Shown: positions 8,710-18,200, numbered from the stretch's first letter. The stretch is 64,000 bases of DNA from Olivibacter oleidegradans (GCF_042432805.1 NZ_JBHLWO010000002.1:1178001-1242000); one strand, 5' to 3'. The notes: a model not told the origin generated them from the letters alone. Translations and numbers: made by a program.

Positions 8710-9906
8710 CTAACTATAAATCAAATCCTCCGCTTGAGCTGTTTGCTCTAATAAAATTACTGCGCTATCATTACTTCCCGCGGCGAGAAAAGTCTGTTTA
8801 ACGTGGCCGGCCTGTTTTTTATAATCGGGTTGCTCGATGAGCTCCCATACTGCGTTCCGAAGATCTGCAATCCGCATGCGTTTGTAACGAATTTTTTTTC
8901 CGCAACCGGCTTTTTCAACGAGATCAGCAGTATGAAAATGATCATAGGCAATAGGCGTTATTAATAGGGGCAATTCGTTCAAAATAGCATCGTTAACGGT
9001 ATTAAATCCTCCATGGCAAATAACCAAATCCATTTTTTTCATCACTTCGGATTGTGGAACAAAACCCTGAACAATAAAGTTTTCGGGCCAATCTTCTATG
9101 ATCTCCGGTTTTGTCGCGGCAACGATGGTTAAAGGTTCATCTCTAAAAGCTTCAATGACTTTTAAAAAAAACTCCTTTCTAATATCTTCCAATAAAGTTC
9201 CCAAAGAAACGAAAACTTTAGGCCCCCTACTTTTTTCCAGTCGATCCCAGTCGAACGCAACTTTGTTTGGACGTCCTGCAACCGGGCCTACGAATCGCAT
9301 ATGGGGTTCGGGCTTTGTTATGGAAGCAAAGTATTGTGAGGTGAAAACAAGATTAAGTTTTCGGGAATGAAAAATTAATTCATTTCGCTCAACTCCGAGT
9401 TCTCTTTGCAAACTGAACATTAGATTTTGTTGCCATTCCCATATCTTTGGACTATTCATGGCATTTGCACCTAAATCTGGGGGTACCGGTGTTGTCGTAA
9501 CATAGGGTATTCCATGTTGATAAGCACAAATACCACCGGCAAAGGTAATGCAATCACTTACGACGACATCTGGCTTAAATGTGCTTATTACATCATTCAA
9601 GCCCTGATACATAATCTTACAAAATGGAATGTAAGTATCTTCCAGCGCCAATTTCCAAGTTTCAACACCGGAAAGTAGCGGTCCTTGATCCTGCATTATT
9701 AAAATCCGCTCGATTTCTTCACCGTGCTTATCCCAATAAATTGCCGGAACAGTAAAAACCCCTCCTTCCGGAACTTGTTCTGCTTTTATATTGACCAGAG
9801 ATACCCATCGCACTTCATGGCCTCTCTTTAAGAGGCTAGCCCCAACACTTAAGGTTGGGCTGACATGTCCAAAAAACGGGGGGACCACAAAAAGGAATTT
9901 CGACAT
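8710..9906 (-). CDS. MGT-type GT-B glycosyltransferase (second of two)
   Basis: A 398-residue nucleotide-sugar-dependent glycosyltransferase of the macrolide/zeaxanthin glucosyltransferase type. The N-terminal domain opens with FVVPPFFGHVSPTLSVG (about 6-22), which holds the acceptor-side catalytic His region. The donor-binding motif is FVPQSEVMKKMDLVICHGGF followed by NTVNDA with H298, then LPLLITPIAYDHFHTADLV. It sits 21 bases after a related glycosyltransferase gene. The acceptor is unknown; this group usually decorates small hydrophobic molecules such as carotenoids, polyketides or sterols. Confidence 0.85.
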   Translation of the reverse strand: MSKFLFVVPPFFGHVSPTLSVGASLLKRGHEVRWVSLVNIKAEQVPEGGVFTVPAIYWDKHGEEIERILIMQDQGPLLSGVETWKLALEDTYIPFCKIMYQGLNDVISTFKPDVVVSDCITFAGGICAYQHGIPYVTTTPVPPDLGANAMNSPKIWEWQQNLMFSLQRELGVERNELIFHSRKLNLVFTSQYFASITKPEPHMRFVGPVAGRPNKVAFDWDRLEKSRGPKVFVSLGTLLEDIRKEFFLKVIEAFRDEPLTIVAATKPEIIEDWPENFIVQGFVPQSEVMKKMDLVICHGGFNTVNDAILNELPLLITPIAYDHFHTADLVEKAGCGKKIRYKRMRIADLRNAVWELIEQPDYKKQAGHVKQTFLAAGSNDSAVILLEQTAQAEDLIYS

Positions 9907-9927
9907 AGCTGTTATTTAAATTGTAAC

Positions 9928-11127
9928 CTAATCGGCTATTATGGAATTGTAAGCAAAGTCTTCCAGAAGCTGCGCAGCATACGAAACGCCACCGGCTAAT
10001 TGAAATGAAGAGCAAAGCTTCTGTGCTTCTGTTTTAAAGCTAGGCTCTGTTAAAACACGTTCAAGTGCGTCTTTGAGATGTTCCGATTTGAATCGTTTAT
10101 AATTAAGCCGCAAACCACTCCCTGTGGCAACCACCCTTCCGGCAACATAAGATTGGTCGTAAGCGATAGGCACTACAACCAGGGGAATCCCCTGCATAAG
10201 GGTCTCACAAACCGTATTGTGGCCTCCGTGGCAAACAACGGCGTCCATTAAGGGGAGTAGTGAAAGTTGGGGTACCTTTGGCGCCACAATAAAATTCGAA
10301 GGCCATTTGTCAAATAAAGCCGGATCGGAAACAACCACCACCGATATATCTCGATTGCCCAAGGCTTCGATAACCTTTGCAAAAAAATCTCGTTTAAAAC
10401 TGTGATCAAATGTCGTTCCTATTGAAACTAATACTTTTCGCTGATGGTTCATGGCCTCCAGGGCTTTCCAATCAAAATTGAAATTCACTGGTCTGTCGAG
10501 AACTGAAAGGCCGACAAACCGATAGCCCTTCGCTAATTCCATATCACCGAAGAAATCACGCGATGTATAAATGATCGTTAGATCTTCTGAACAAGCTATG
10601 GATCGATTCAGGTTGAGTCCTAACTCTTGTTGAAGGGAAATAATCTGATTGTCTTCCCATTGTGAGATGCCCGGTAGGTCCTGTTGCATTTTAACGGCTG
10701 CAGGTGCGGTAACAGATGTGACATATTTGACATCCGATTGTATAGCAACTATCGCTGCACTGAAAAGTTGATGATCATTAACGATTAAATCCGGTTGATA
10801 AACCTTAACCCAATCGCGAATTCCATGATACATAAATCGATTAAGAGGAATAAGTACATCTTCGTACAAAAATTTCACGCTTTCTATGCCTGTTACGTTT
10901 TTTTCGGAAATTTTAGTTAAAAAAACATGCTGTTGCGCACGTTCTGCCTCGGAAGTATTGTATTTTAGTGGCAAAAACTCACCGCCTGGTGGCAACATGG
11001 CCTCAAGTTTCTCATCAACGCTCAACCAAGCCACTTTAAAGCCTTTTTCCAGCAACGCTTTACCTAAACTTAATGTCGGGTTTACATGCCCCATCAGGGG
11101 AGGTACAACAAATAGTATTTTTTTCAT
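9928..11127 (-). CDS. MGT-type GT-B glycosyltransferase (first of two)
   Basis: A 399-residue glycosyltransferase clearly paralogous to the next gene: same opening (FVVPPLMGHVNPTLSLG) and same donor-sugar motif (VPQLSLLPLMDAVVCHGGHN with H300, then PLVVVPIAYDQSYVAGRVV). It probably transfers a sugar from a nucleotide diphosphate to a small acceptor in the cytoplasm. Two enzymes in a row suggest a disaccharide or two glycosylation positions. It lies 46 bases downstream of the hydrolase gene that opens the operon. Confidence 0.85.
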   Translation of the reverse strand: MKKILFVVPPLMGHVNPTLSLGKALLEKGFKVAWLSVDEKLEAMLPPGGEFLPLKYNTSEAERAQQHVFLTKISEKNVTGIESVKFLYEDVLIPLNRFMYHGIRDWVKVYQPDLIVNDHQLFSAAIVAIQSDVKYVTSVTAPAAVKMQQDLPGISQWEDNQIISLQQELGLNLNRSIACSEDLTIIYTSRDFFGDMELAKGYRFVGLSVLDRPVNFNFDWKALEAMNHQRKVLVSIGTTFDHSFKRDFFAKVIEALGNRDISVVVVSDPALFDKWPSNFIVAPKVPQLSLLPLMDAVVCHGGHNTVCETLMQGIPLVVVPIAYDQSYVAGRVVATGSGLRLNYKRFKSEHLKDALERVLTEPSFKTEAQKLCSSFQLAGGVSYAAQLLEDFAYNSIIAD

Positions 11128-11173
11128 GGAGCTGTTTTTTTAGTCGACGCCCTATTTATTCATTCGTGTGCTA

Positions 11174-11950
11174 CTATGCCAACACAGCTTGTTTGGATAG
11201 AAATCCAAGTAGTTTGTTCGCGATCAACTCAGGTGCCTGTATCGGTAAGTTATGATCTCCCGGTAAGGTTACGAATTCTGCGTTGACAATATGTTTTGCT
11301 AGAAACTTACCCGATTCAAGGCAATTAGACTGCTTGCCGTAGATTAGTAAAGTGTTTTGTGTTATACTACTTATTGGGACGCTTGAGAAATAAGCTATCT
11401 CCTTCTCCATATCATCCTTAATACTGGTATGATCAAATAAGTATTGATACATTCGATGATTTTTCTCGAGCTGGCGTTTTCCCATTTTGACTTTCGTCGT
11501 ATCCGTAAAGTTTTGTATATAATGTTCAAGAAATTCTTTGCTATAGATATCGATAATATCCATCGTTTTCCGATCGCCTGGGTCGGGAGCTTCGATTACA
11601 CCTAACCTATCAATCCTACTTGGATATTTTAAACAGGTATTTAATGCAACCAGGCCTCCGAAACTATATCCAACGAGATGTACCTTTTCAAGCATTAACG
11701 TATCCATGAGGTCGATTAAATCGTATGACATATCATCAAAACGGTATCCATGATCAACTCGGGAAGAGAGACCATGACTTTTTAAATCGTACATAATGAC
11801 ATGGAAATATTTGGCTAAAAGAGGCGCTATTCGAAAATAGTATACAGAAAGATTGCTGAACATACCATGTATTAATACGATTGTTTGAGGGGCATCTTTG
11901 TTCAGTTCCTGAATATGTATTTCTCTATTTTGAATCTGTATATGTGGCAT
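11174..11950 (-). CDS. Alpha/beta hydrolase, first gene of the glycoconjugate operon
   Basis: A 258-residue alpha/beta-hydrolase-fold enzyme. The oxyanion-hole HGM is at residues 28-30, the nucleophile elbow is GYSFGG with S96, and the catalytic His is H233 in LPGDHNLP; an acid in the region after strand 6 is expected but I cannot assign it firmly. No signal peptide is visible, so it is cytoplasmic. As first gene of a six-gene operon with glycosyltransferases and condensation-domain proteins it may act as a thioesterase or acyl hydrolase that supplies or edits an acyl group; that role is inference. Confidence 0.82.
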   Translation of the reverse strand: MPHIQIQNREIHIQELNKDAPQTIVLIHGMFSNLSVYYFRIAPLLAKYFHVIMYDLKSHGLSSRVDHGYRFDDMSYDLIDLMDTLMLEKVHLVGYSFGGLVALNTCLKYPSRIDRLGVIEAPDPGDRKTMDIIDIYSKEFLEHYIQNFTDTTKVKMGKRQLEKNHRMYQYLFDHTSIKDDMEKEIAYFSSVPISSITQNTLLIYGKQSNCLESGKFLAKHIVNAEFVTLPGDHNLPIQAPELIANKLLGFLSKQAVLA

Positions 11951-12124
11951 CGGCTACAACTTTTAAATCTCGCTTTTTGCTAAAATACATGGTATATGAT
12001 TTAATTGAGTACAAAGAGCCTAAAGCATTTTGTTCACTTTTTTGCTATCTTGAAAACAACTTCAATATGTAACAAATTGGAGTGAACATTATCTATAGAA
12101 ATATAAAAATGACGAATTGGACTT

Positions 12125-12499
12125 ATGAATCTTATCGGTAACTTAATTTGGCTTATTTGTGGAGGTTTTTTAGCGGCGCTAGGTTACTTAATCGGCGGGT
12201 TGGTGTTATGTGTGACCATTATAGGAATTCCTTTTGGCATCCAGTGTTTTAAATTAGCAGCTATTGTTTTATTTCCATTCGGGAAGCGCGTGGTTAACAC
12301 GCCAACTTCGTCCGGCTGCTTAAATTTGGTTGCCAATTTGATTTGGATTCTATGCGGTGGCTTATATACGGCGCTCAATCATCTCTTTTGGGCAGTTTTG
12401 TTGGCTATTACCATTATAGGCCTCCCTTTTGCTAAACAACATCTTAAGCTTTTGGAAATTTCGCTAATCCCTTTCGGAAAAAAGGTGGTAGAAAATTAG
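12125..12499 (+). CDS. YccF domain-containing inner membrane protein
   Basis: A 124-residue membrane protein made of two similar halves. Each has a hydrophobic segment followed by the YccF hallmark: TIIGIPFGIQCFKLAAIVLFPFGK in the first half (broken here as TIIGIPFG and FPFGKRV) and TIIGLPFAKQHLKL with IPFGKKV in the second. The repeats NLIWLICGGF and NLIWILCGGL mark the duplication. The family function is not known. It is divergent from the glycoconjugate operon, with a 174-base shared upstream region in which I find no strong motif. Confidence 0.85.
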   Translation: MNLIGNLIWLICGGFLAALGYLIGGLVLCVTIIGIPFGIQCFKLAAIVLFPFGKRVVNTPTSSGCLNLVANLIWILCGGLYTALNHLFWAVLLAITIIGLPFAKQHLKLLEISLIPFGKKVVEN

Positions 12500-12547
12500 T
12501 GAATGGCGTTTTACAAAGTCAGACGGTGAATGAACGATGTCATTGGA

Positions 12548-13060
12548 TCATTTTTTTTCAATTACGTTATGGTCATCCGTTACCCCACGCAGCAACTGTT
12601 GTGCATAAGCCCTTAATTGGAAAATATGGTTATTTAAGCCATAGTAAAGAATAAAAATAACAAGTGCCCATGCAGCCAGAATACTTGTGATAGAAATGAT
12701 CTGTATTCCGAATAAATAAAATATATAGAAGGCCAGAACTAATAAAAACAGAGCAATGGATGTTATTCCTTTTATAATAGTAGATTTACTGCATGGTTGT
12801 ACATCGTAAATGATTTTTGTCCCGCTTTCCAAAGGATGCAGCTTAAAAGAAACTTCACCGGCTCCTCTAAAGCTTTCGTATAATGAAGGCTCGCGTTTTA
12901 TCTGTATCCGGTCATCATAAACCTTCATGTAAGAATGTATCGCAATTTGCTGATTATCATAATTGGTTATACGAATGCTACATAGACGTTCTATGATATC
13001 TTTTTTTGATAATTCGGTGTATATCTCTTTCACCGGAAGAACCTTTTTCAATAGTTTCAT
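12548..13060 (-). CDS. Hypothetical protein with two membrane helices
   Basis: A 170-residue protein: a soluble N-terminal part of about 90 residues rich in beta-strand-like segments, then two hydrophobic helices (about 96-115 and 120-142), and a short charged tail. I recognise no family. The gene is convergent with the YccF gene and about 70-95 bases downstream of a cluster of TGTGA/TCACA half-sites. Confidence 0.55.
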   Translation of the reverse strand: MKLLKKVLPVKEIYTELSKKDIIERLCSIRITNYDNQQIAIHSYMKVYDDRIQIKREPSLYESFRGAGEVSFKLHPLESGTKIIYDVQPCSKSTIIKGITSIALFLLVLAFYIFYLFGIQIISITSILAAWALVIFILYYGLNNHIFQLRAYAQQLLRGVTDDHNVIEKK

Positions 13061-13127
13061 GGTCGATTCACAAGATGCTAATATTCAAACCGAAGTTCAA
13101 TATCATTGTATATACTAAGGTACGCAT

Positions 13128-13156
13128 TTGTGATAATTTCACAATATTTATGTGAA
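13128..13156. promoter_or_regulatory. Overlapping palindromes built from TGTGA/TCACA half-sites
   Basis: TTGTGA-N5-TCACAA (13128-13144) is a perfect inverted repeat, and its right half is reused in TTCACA-N7-TGTGAA (13138-13156), also perfect. The half-site resembles those of Crp/Fnr-family regulators, but the spacing differs from the E. coli CRP site (N6). It lies 68-96 bases upstream of the minus-strand gene starting at 13060. Confidence 0.4.
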
Positions 13157-13259
13157 TATTTGTTTTATTTAGAGAAATATTGATGTAGGTTGTGCTGTGG
13201 AGCTTAGGAGTGCTCCAATATAGCTAACCGTTTTATGGGCGTAATGTTTTGAGGGTATA

Positions 13260-13847
13260 TTAATGAATTAGTTTTAGCGCTTCTTTAATATATTCATGCC
13301 CATCGGGGGAATAAGGCAAGGAAAGCGCGAAGCTATGGCCGTGGGCATCCATTTTTAGCAGGGACTTTTTTAAGATATTTACAATTTTATCGCGATGCTT
13401 GGGATAGAATTCTTCGTACTGATAAGCAAGAAATACAAGGCAAAGCGCATTTTCCATTGTTTGGACAGCTGAATTTACCTTTATTTTCTTTTTAAGGATA
13501 ATATTTTGGACTGCATTAATTTGATCGGTTGAGTAGCCGACCTCTTTTAGAATTTCGCTTGCTTTCTTTGCGTGATAAATAGCCAGTTCTTTCCGCCATT
13601 TTAAATAACCTTCTCTATCGGGTGCGTAGCTTTCACGTGGGATTTCCCAGCGACCGATATGCTGACACCTTGACGCAAGAAGCAGTGTCTCTTCTGCCTG
13701 AGGATCCAGCTTTTTTATCCAATCATGTAATTTGATTGCCAAGAAGTATTCTTGGGGGAAGGATTGCCCCTCCCAAATAATTCGGTTTGGATCTCTTTTA
13801 TTATAAGCGTCAAATAAATCGAACGCTTGTTGCAGTTTGTCATTCAT
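13260..13847 (-). CDS. DUF4202 domain-containing protein
   Basis: A 195-residue soluble protein from the ATG at 13847; a longer frame to 13934 adds 29 residues that do not look like the family, so the shorter start is chosen (MNDKLQQAFDLFDAYNKRDP). Conserved blocks include EYFLAIKLHDWIKKLDP, LLASRCQHIGRWEIPR, YLKWRKELAIYHAKKA and FLAYQYEEF, with His/Asp pairs suggestive of a metal-binding helical (HD-like) fold. The biochemical role is unknown. Confidence 0.75.
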   Translation of the reverse strand: MNDKLQQAFDLFDAYNKRDPNRIIWEGQSFPQEYFLAIKLHDWIKKLDPQAEETLLLASRCQHIGRWEIPRESYAPDREGYLKWRKELAIYHAKKASEILKEVGYSTDQINAVQNIILKKKIKVNSAVQTMENALCLVFLAYQYEEFYPKHRDKIVNILKKSLLKMDAHGHSFALSLPYSPDGHEYIKEALKLIH

Positions 13848-13996
13848 ACACGATGTCGATAAGCTTTGGTAAAAATAACATATTGTATGAAATATAAGCA
13901 ATTTTTTATCAGTATTAGTCGAGCTGGAAAACAATAGAGTACCTCCTTAACTTTTGTCTTCGACAATAAGGAGGTACTCATGTTTTTTTGATTCGC

Positions 13997-14887
13997 TTAC
14001 GGAACGCTGATTTCTTTACTTTGTATGTTATGAGCGCTAAAGTATCCCAAGGCATTTCCTTGTATGTTGCTCACGGGGTTAGAAGGCGTGGCTGATTGGT
14101 TTTCTCCCGTTGCACTATTATCCAAACTAAAGAAATATTTGTAGACGGCTTGATCGATACCTAACATTTCTACCCGTACAAGATCGCCGCTTCTGATGCG
14201 TCTGTTTTCCGGATTGTCTTCATCTTCGCCCACATCTGCATATAACCTAATCGAATTTGCCTTCCCGTTAGACAACTCATCGTTTATAACAAAAATCTGT
14301 TTCTTTTTTACTCCATTTACATATAATAAAAAACGGTAGCTATTCACTACGTTGGCCGGGTCCTGAAAATCAATCGTTGGCAGTTTATAATTATCTCCGA
14401 ATATCAGGTCATCAACAATATAAAGACTATCCATCTTAACCAATGCGGGCATGGTAGAACTTGAAGTAAATATTTCAGTACCAATCTGTACTCGTAAGTT
14501 ATAGGTATGTCCTTCTAAGCCTCTCAAAGTAGGTGCAGTATAAGTTCCGACTTCGGTTTCCTGCAGCTCATGCGTTTCGGCCCCCTCACTAATAAAGACC
14601 TGCGCTCCTGTAACAGTTACTCTGCTATTATCGTCATTAAAATCTTTTGTCTTGCTTATCAATACTTTGCATCCCCCCTCTTGATCCGTTATAACCCCTT
14701 CTATTACATAGCGTTGATCAGCTCCTTTGAGTTCGATATCAATTTCTTTCTCGCAGGAAGAACTTAATAGAACGCCTACAGTTAAGCATATGATGCTAAA
14801 CAACCTATTCCAATATTTCTTAAAGACTGTATAGGCTATAAAGTTTGAACGATCGTTCATTATAAGATGTATATTATTCAAATGCAT
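13997..14887 (-). CDS. DUF4249 lipoprotein, partner of the TonB-dependent receptor
   Basis: A 296-residue protein with a hydrophobic N-terminal signal ending in VGVLLSSSC, a lipobox. It is followed by DIELKGADQRYVIEGVITD, the typical opening of DUF4249, and beta-rich segments (VTGAQVFISEG, YTAPTLRGLEGHTYNLRVQ). The family almost always follows a TonB-dependent receptor with a carboxypeptidase-like domain, as here (9 bases downstream), and probably forms a surface lipoprotein partner of it. A start at M10 (14860) is also possible. The substrate is unknown. Confidence 0.83.
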   Translation of the reverse strand: MHLNNIHLIMNDRSNFIAYTVFKKYWNRLFSIICLTVGVLLSSSCEKEIDIELKGADQRYVIEGVITDQEGGCKVLISKTKDFNDDNSRVTVTGAQVFISEGAETHELQETEVGTYTAPTLRGLEGHTYNLRVQIGTEIFTSSSTMPALVKMDSLYIVDDLIFGDNYKLPTIDFQDPANVVNSYRFLLYVNGVKKKQIFVINDELSNGKANSIRLYADVGEDEDNPENRRIRSGDLVRVEMLGIDQAVYKYFFSLDNSATGENQSATPSNPVSNIQGNALGYFSAHNIQSKEISVP

Positions 14888-14896
14888 GGTAATAAT

Positions 14897-17221
14897 TTAT
14901 TTAAACTTAAAATTGTATGAAACTGAGGGGATGAACTTAAAAAGAGCGATTTGATTAGCAACTGTTTTATTGGGATCATTCTTACTATCCATAAATTCAA
15001 TGGTGTAAGCATTCTCTCTACCATAAGCGTTGTATAGGCTAAAGCTAAGTTCAGAACTCCATCTTTTTTTCTGCTTTAGCTGCATGGTTGCACCTAGGTC
15101 TAATCGATGGTAATTAGGCATGCGATAACTGTTACGTGCTGTGTAATAATAAACTGTGCGATCGTCAATTATGTATTTTCCGGCGGGGAAAGTAACAGCG
15201 TCACCGGTATAAAATACCCAGTTGGCTGATAATGTCCACTTCTTGTTTAGTTGGTACATGGCTACAATAGCTATATCATGTGTTCGATCTTGTCGGGCAT
15301 TATACCATTCATTATTATTAATCCCATCGATTTTACGTTCTGTTTTTGATAACGTATAACTTATCCATCCCGTTAATCTGCCTGTACTCTTTTTTAATAA
15401 CCATTCGATCCCATATGCCCTGCCTTTTCCATACAGCAGCTCGGTTTCAATAGCGTTGTTGCTATTGTAAACGTCGGCACCATCCCGATAATCGATTTGG
15501 TTTTGGAGTGTCTTATAATAAGATTCAACGCTAAGTTCGTAGCGATTGTCTGCAAGGTTTCTGTAATAACCTATTGAAAACTGATCTGATAATTCGGGCT
15601 TTATAATATTTGTACTTGCAATCCATTTATCTGTGGGGCTCGTGCTGGTACTATTAGAAATTAAATGGAGATATTGCGCATTGCGAACATAAGAAGCTTT
15701 AACTGAATTGGCACTGTTCCATTGATAACTGGCGGCGAGGCGAGGTTCAAGATTTACATACGTTTTTACAAAATCACCTTTGCCATAATGCGTGGTGTCT
15801 ATAACTTTACCTTCACTGTTAACATTGTAGAAGTCCCCTTCGCCAAGTATACTAAAAGTACTTAACCTCAGACCGTAGGTTAGGTTAAACTTATCTGACA
15901 CGCTCCAAGTATTACTTGCATAAATCCCATTTTCCCATGAATAGCGGTTCTGCATGCGTATATCATTAATCGATGACTCTTCATTTTTGCTTCTTACCTC
16001 ACCTGGTTTGATATTATGGTATATGGAATTAAGTCCCATTCTTATACTATTGCGGTTATTAGGATACCATTGAAACTCTTGCTTAAAGTTATAATCGCGT
16101 ATGTTTGATCGGATATCAAAATTATTAGTTCCACTGTTAATAGATATATTGTAATCGTAATTGCTGTATATCAATGATGTATTTGAAAAAAGTTTGCTGT
16201 TGAAAACATGATTCCAACGCATAGTTGCAGTTTTATTTCCCCAATCAAGTCCGAACAAGTCGCCAACACCAAGATGATCTTTTCCTAAATATCCTGAAAA
16301 GTAAATGCGATCTTTCTCGCCCAATTGATAATTCAATTTTGCATTTAAGTCATAGAAATACAGCGAGTTACTATTTATACTTGAATCGTTTGATAATTTT
16401 AGAAACATATCTGCATATGTTCTGCGTCCTGTTAAAAGAAAAGAAGATTTTCCGGTTTGTATGGGGCCTTCCACGTTCAGTTTAGCTGATATAAGTCCCA
16501 CACCTCCACTTACATTGAAATCCTGATTATTTCCGTCGTTCATTTTGATATCCAGAACGGATGATAACCTTCCACCGTATTGCGCAGGCATACCTGACTT
16601 ATAAACAGAGACATCTTTTATTGCATCTGAATTAAAAGTTGAAAAAAAGCCAAGTAAATGCGAAGCGTTATATACGTTAGCTTCGTCTAGCAGTACTAAA
16701 TTTTGATCAGCGGCTCCTCCTCTCACGTACATCCCACTACTGCCGTCTCCTGCTGATTTAATACCTGGTAATAATTGCAGCACTTTGACAACATCCTTTT
16801 CGCCCATTAAAACGGGAACTTTTGCAATTTCATTGGGAGTGACTCTTTCTAGTCCCATCTGAGGGCTACTTAAGCTTCTACCCCTACTTGAAGATATCAC
16901 AACTTCATCCAAGGTTTGGGCATCATCTATTAATTCTACATGCAGGGTGATATCCTTATTTACGATGATTTGCTGGCTATAAGGTGCAAACGACACATTG
17001 GAAATTGTCAGCTCGTATGTACCGGTCGGTACTGTGAGCGAATAAAAACCATATTCATTGGTCTGCGTTACATATCTACCCCCAGCACTTATTGTGGCAC
17101 CAATAACAGTTTCTCCTTTACTGGCTGATTTAACAGTGCCGCTAACGGTAAACTTGTTTTGGGAAAAACATGGAAGAGCGAATAGCGCTCCAATAATAAA
17201 GAATAGAAAAGCTTTCATCAT
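14897..17221 (-). CDS. TonB-dependent outer membrane receptor
   Basis: An outer-membrane active-transport beta-barrel of about 774 residues. From the ATG at 17221 it begins MMKAFLFFIIGALFALPC, a signal peptide. A carboxypeptidase-D regulatory-like domain follows (VSGTVKSASKGETVIGATIS, about 25-110), then the plug domain (VKVLQLLPGIKSAGDGSSGM, YVRGGAADQNLVLLDEANVY, YGGRLSSVLDIKMNDGN) and a barrel ending in an aromatic-rich strand (FKFIPSVSYNFKFK). It is smaller than SusC-type receptors and paired with DUF4249 instead of SusD, which suggests a ligand other than a large glycan. An in-frame ATG at 17248 is less likely because the signal peptide would be displaced. Confidence 0.88.
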   Translation of the reverse strand: MMKAFLFFIIGALFALPCFSQNKFTVSGTVKSASKGETVIGATISAGGRYVTQTNEYGFYSLTVPTGTYELTISNVSFAPYSQQIIVNKDITLHVELIDDAQTLDEVVISSSRGRSLSSPQMGLERVTPNEIAKVPVLMGEKDVVKVLQLLPGIKSAGDGSSGMYVRGGAADQNLVLLDEANVYNASHLLGFFSTFNSDAIKDVSVYKSGMPAQYGGRLSSVLDIKMNDGNNQDFNVSGGVGLISAKLNVEGPIQTGKSSFLLTGRRTYADMFLKLSNDSSINSNSLYFYDLNAKLNYQLGEKDRIYFSGYLGKDHLGVGDLFGLDWGNKTATMRWNHVFNSKLFSNTSLIYSNYDYNISINSGTNNFDIRSNIRDYNFKQEFQWYPNNRNSIRMGLNSIYHNIKPGEVRSKNEESSINDIRMQNRYSWENGIYASNTWSVSDKFNLTYGLRLSTFSILGEGDFYNVNSEGKVIDTTHYGKGDFVKTYVNLEPRLAASYQWNSANSVKASYVRNAQYLHLISNSTSTSPTDKWIASTNIIKPELSDQFSIGYYRNLADNRYELSVESYYKTLQNQIDYRDGADVYNSNNAIETELLYGKGRAYGIEWLLKKSTGRLTGWISYTLSKTERKIDGINNNEWYNARQDRTHDIAIVAMYQLNKKWTLSANWVFYTGDAVTFPAGKYIIDDRTVYYYTARNSYRMPNYHRLDLGATMQLKQKKRWSSELSFSLYNAYGRENAYTIEFMDSKNDPNKTVANQIALFKFIPSVSYNFKFK

Positions 17222-17274
17222 GCATCTTATTTTAATGCATGACAACATACTCTCTATACACCCCTATTCGTTCG

Positions 17275-17577
17275 CTAAAGTTTTGGATTTTTTTTAAATG
17301 GAATATTACCTTGTGAAGATAAAAAAGCATTTACCTCGTCTTTGTTATAGACAATTTTGCCTTTTTTTGTTCCATAATTGATGACGGCAGAAGTAACGTG
17401 GGAAGGATCGACCTGATTTCCGTATTTTTTTGGGTAATGCTCTTCGATACCTATCCACGGCTTATCCTTATGTATATAATATCTTATAACAATATAGTCG
17501 AAATTATCGCTTGATACCGGACCTTCTGAATCTTCAAAACCTAGTTTTAAAAGATCGTCACGATTTATAGTTGCCAT
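17275..17577 (-). CDS. Hypothetical small soluble protein (100 aa)
   Basis: Begins MATINRDDLLKLGFED and is rich in charged and aromatic residues (YIVIRYYIHKDKPWIGIEEH), with no signal peptide or membrane helix. I recognise no family. Its ATG start and even composition over 100 codons, together with a neighbouring small gene in the same direction, support it being real. It lies 54 bases upstream of the TonB receptor start but is not obviously related to it. Confidence 0.5.
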   Translation of the reverse strand: MATINRDDLLKLGFEDSEGPVSSDNFDYIVIRYYIHKDKPWIGIEEHYPKKYGNQVDPSHVTSAVINYGTKKGKIVYNKDEVNAFLSSQGNIPFKKNPKL

Positions 17578-17694
17578 TATTTCTAGATTAAATCTTACTG
17601 CCTATCTCCTTTTTCAGAATAAGGCAACTGTAAGGTAAACAATATACAGCAACTTTTGTTTCCCTGCAGGAGCGACTAGTCTTGTCTTTGCGAT

Positions 17695-17928
17695 TTAGTT
17701 AAGGTTATCAAAATCCACTCTTCTTACCCAGTCGGGAGTGTAACTGTTTTCTTTACAAGGGATTTCGCTGATCAACTGCCCCGTCACTTCACAGTAGCCT
17801 AATCCATTTTTCTGACAATACAATGTCGCCGCTTCCATAGTCGGAGCTGTGATATAAGGCCCCAACCATTTTTTAAGTTCCCTGGTATGTGGATCTATTG
17901 CCGTGATTTCTGTTACCCATTTTTTCAT
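17695..17928 (-). CDS. Hypothetical small soluble protein (77 aa)
   Basis: A short acidic-to-neutral protein starting MKKWVTEITAIDPHTRELKK and containing three cysteines (one in LYCQKNGLGYCEVTG-like context, one in EIPCKEN). No signal, no membrane helix and no family I recognise. The pattern of W, P, G and C suggests a compact fold. It is separated from the next small gene by about 117 bases. Confidence 0.5.
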   Translation of the reverse strand: MKKWVTEITAIDPHTRELKKWLGPYITAPTMEAATLYCQKNGLGYCEVTGQLISEIPCKENSYTPDWVRRVDFDNLN

Positions 17929-18023
17929 ATCTCCTATTGCGCCAGCTTTAAAATTTCACTCAACTATTATCACTATGGATACCGAACCTTAGCTTTTGAC
18001 CATTTTTACGATGTATATTCATT

Positions 18024-18200
18024 TCATTCTTTGAAATAAATAGCAAACGCCACAAGTGATCCTAAAAATAACGTAGCACCGCATATGATTATTACCACGC
18101 TAAAGTCATTGTGTACAATGGCAATTGCGAAACGAAACAACATGGCGGCCGCAATAACTAGTGCGAATGCCACCCACATCTTATTCCTGCGTTGCATCAT
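18024..18200 (-). CDS. Small two-helix membrane protein (58 aa)
   Basis: A short frame beginning MMQRRNKMWVAFALVIAAAM and ending in FAIYFKE. It has two hydrophobic helices (about residues 9-28 and 34-54) with a short HND loop between and a positively charged N terminus, so both ends are predicted in the cytoplasm. It starts ATGATG at 18200/18197. No family is recognised; the clean topology is the reason for calling it. Confidence 0.5.
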   Translation of the reverse strand: MMQRRNKMWVAFALVIAAAMLFRFAIAIVHNDFSVVIIICGATLFLGSLVAFAIYFKE

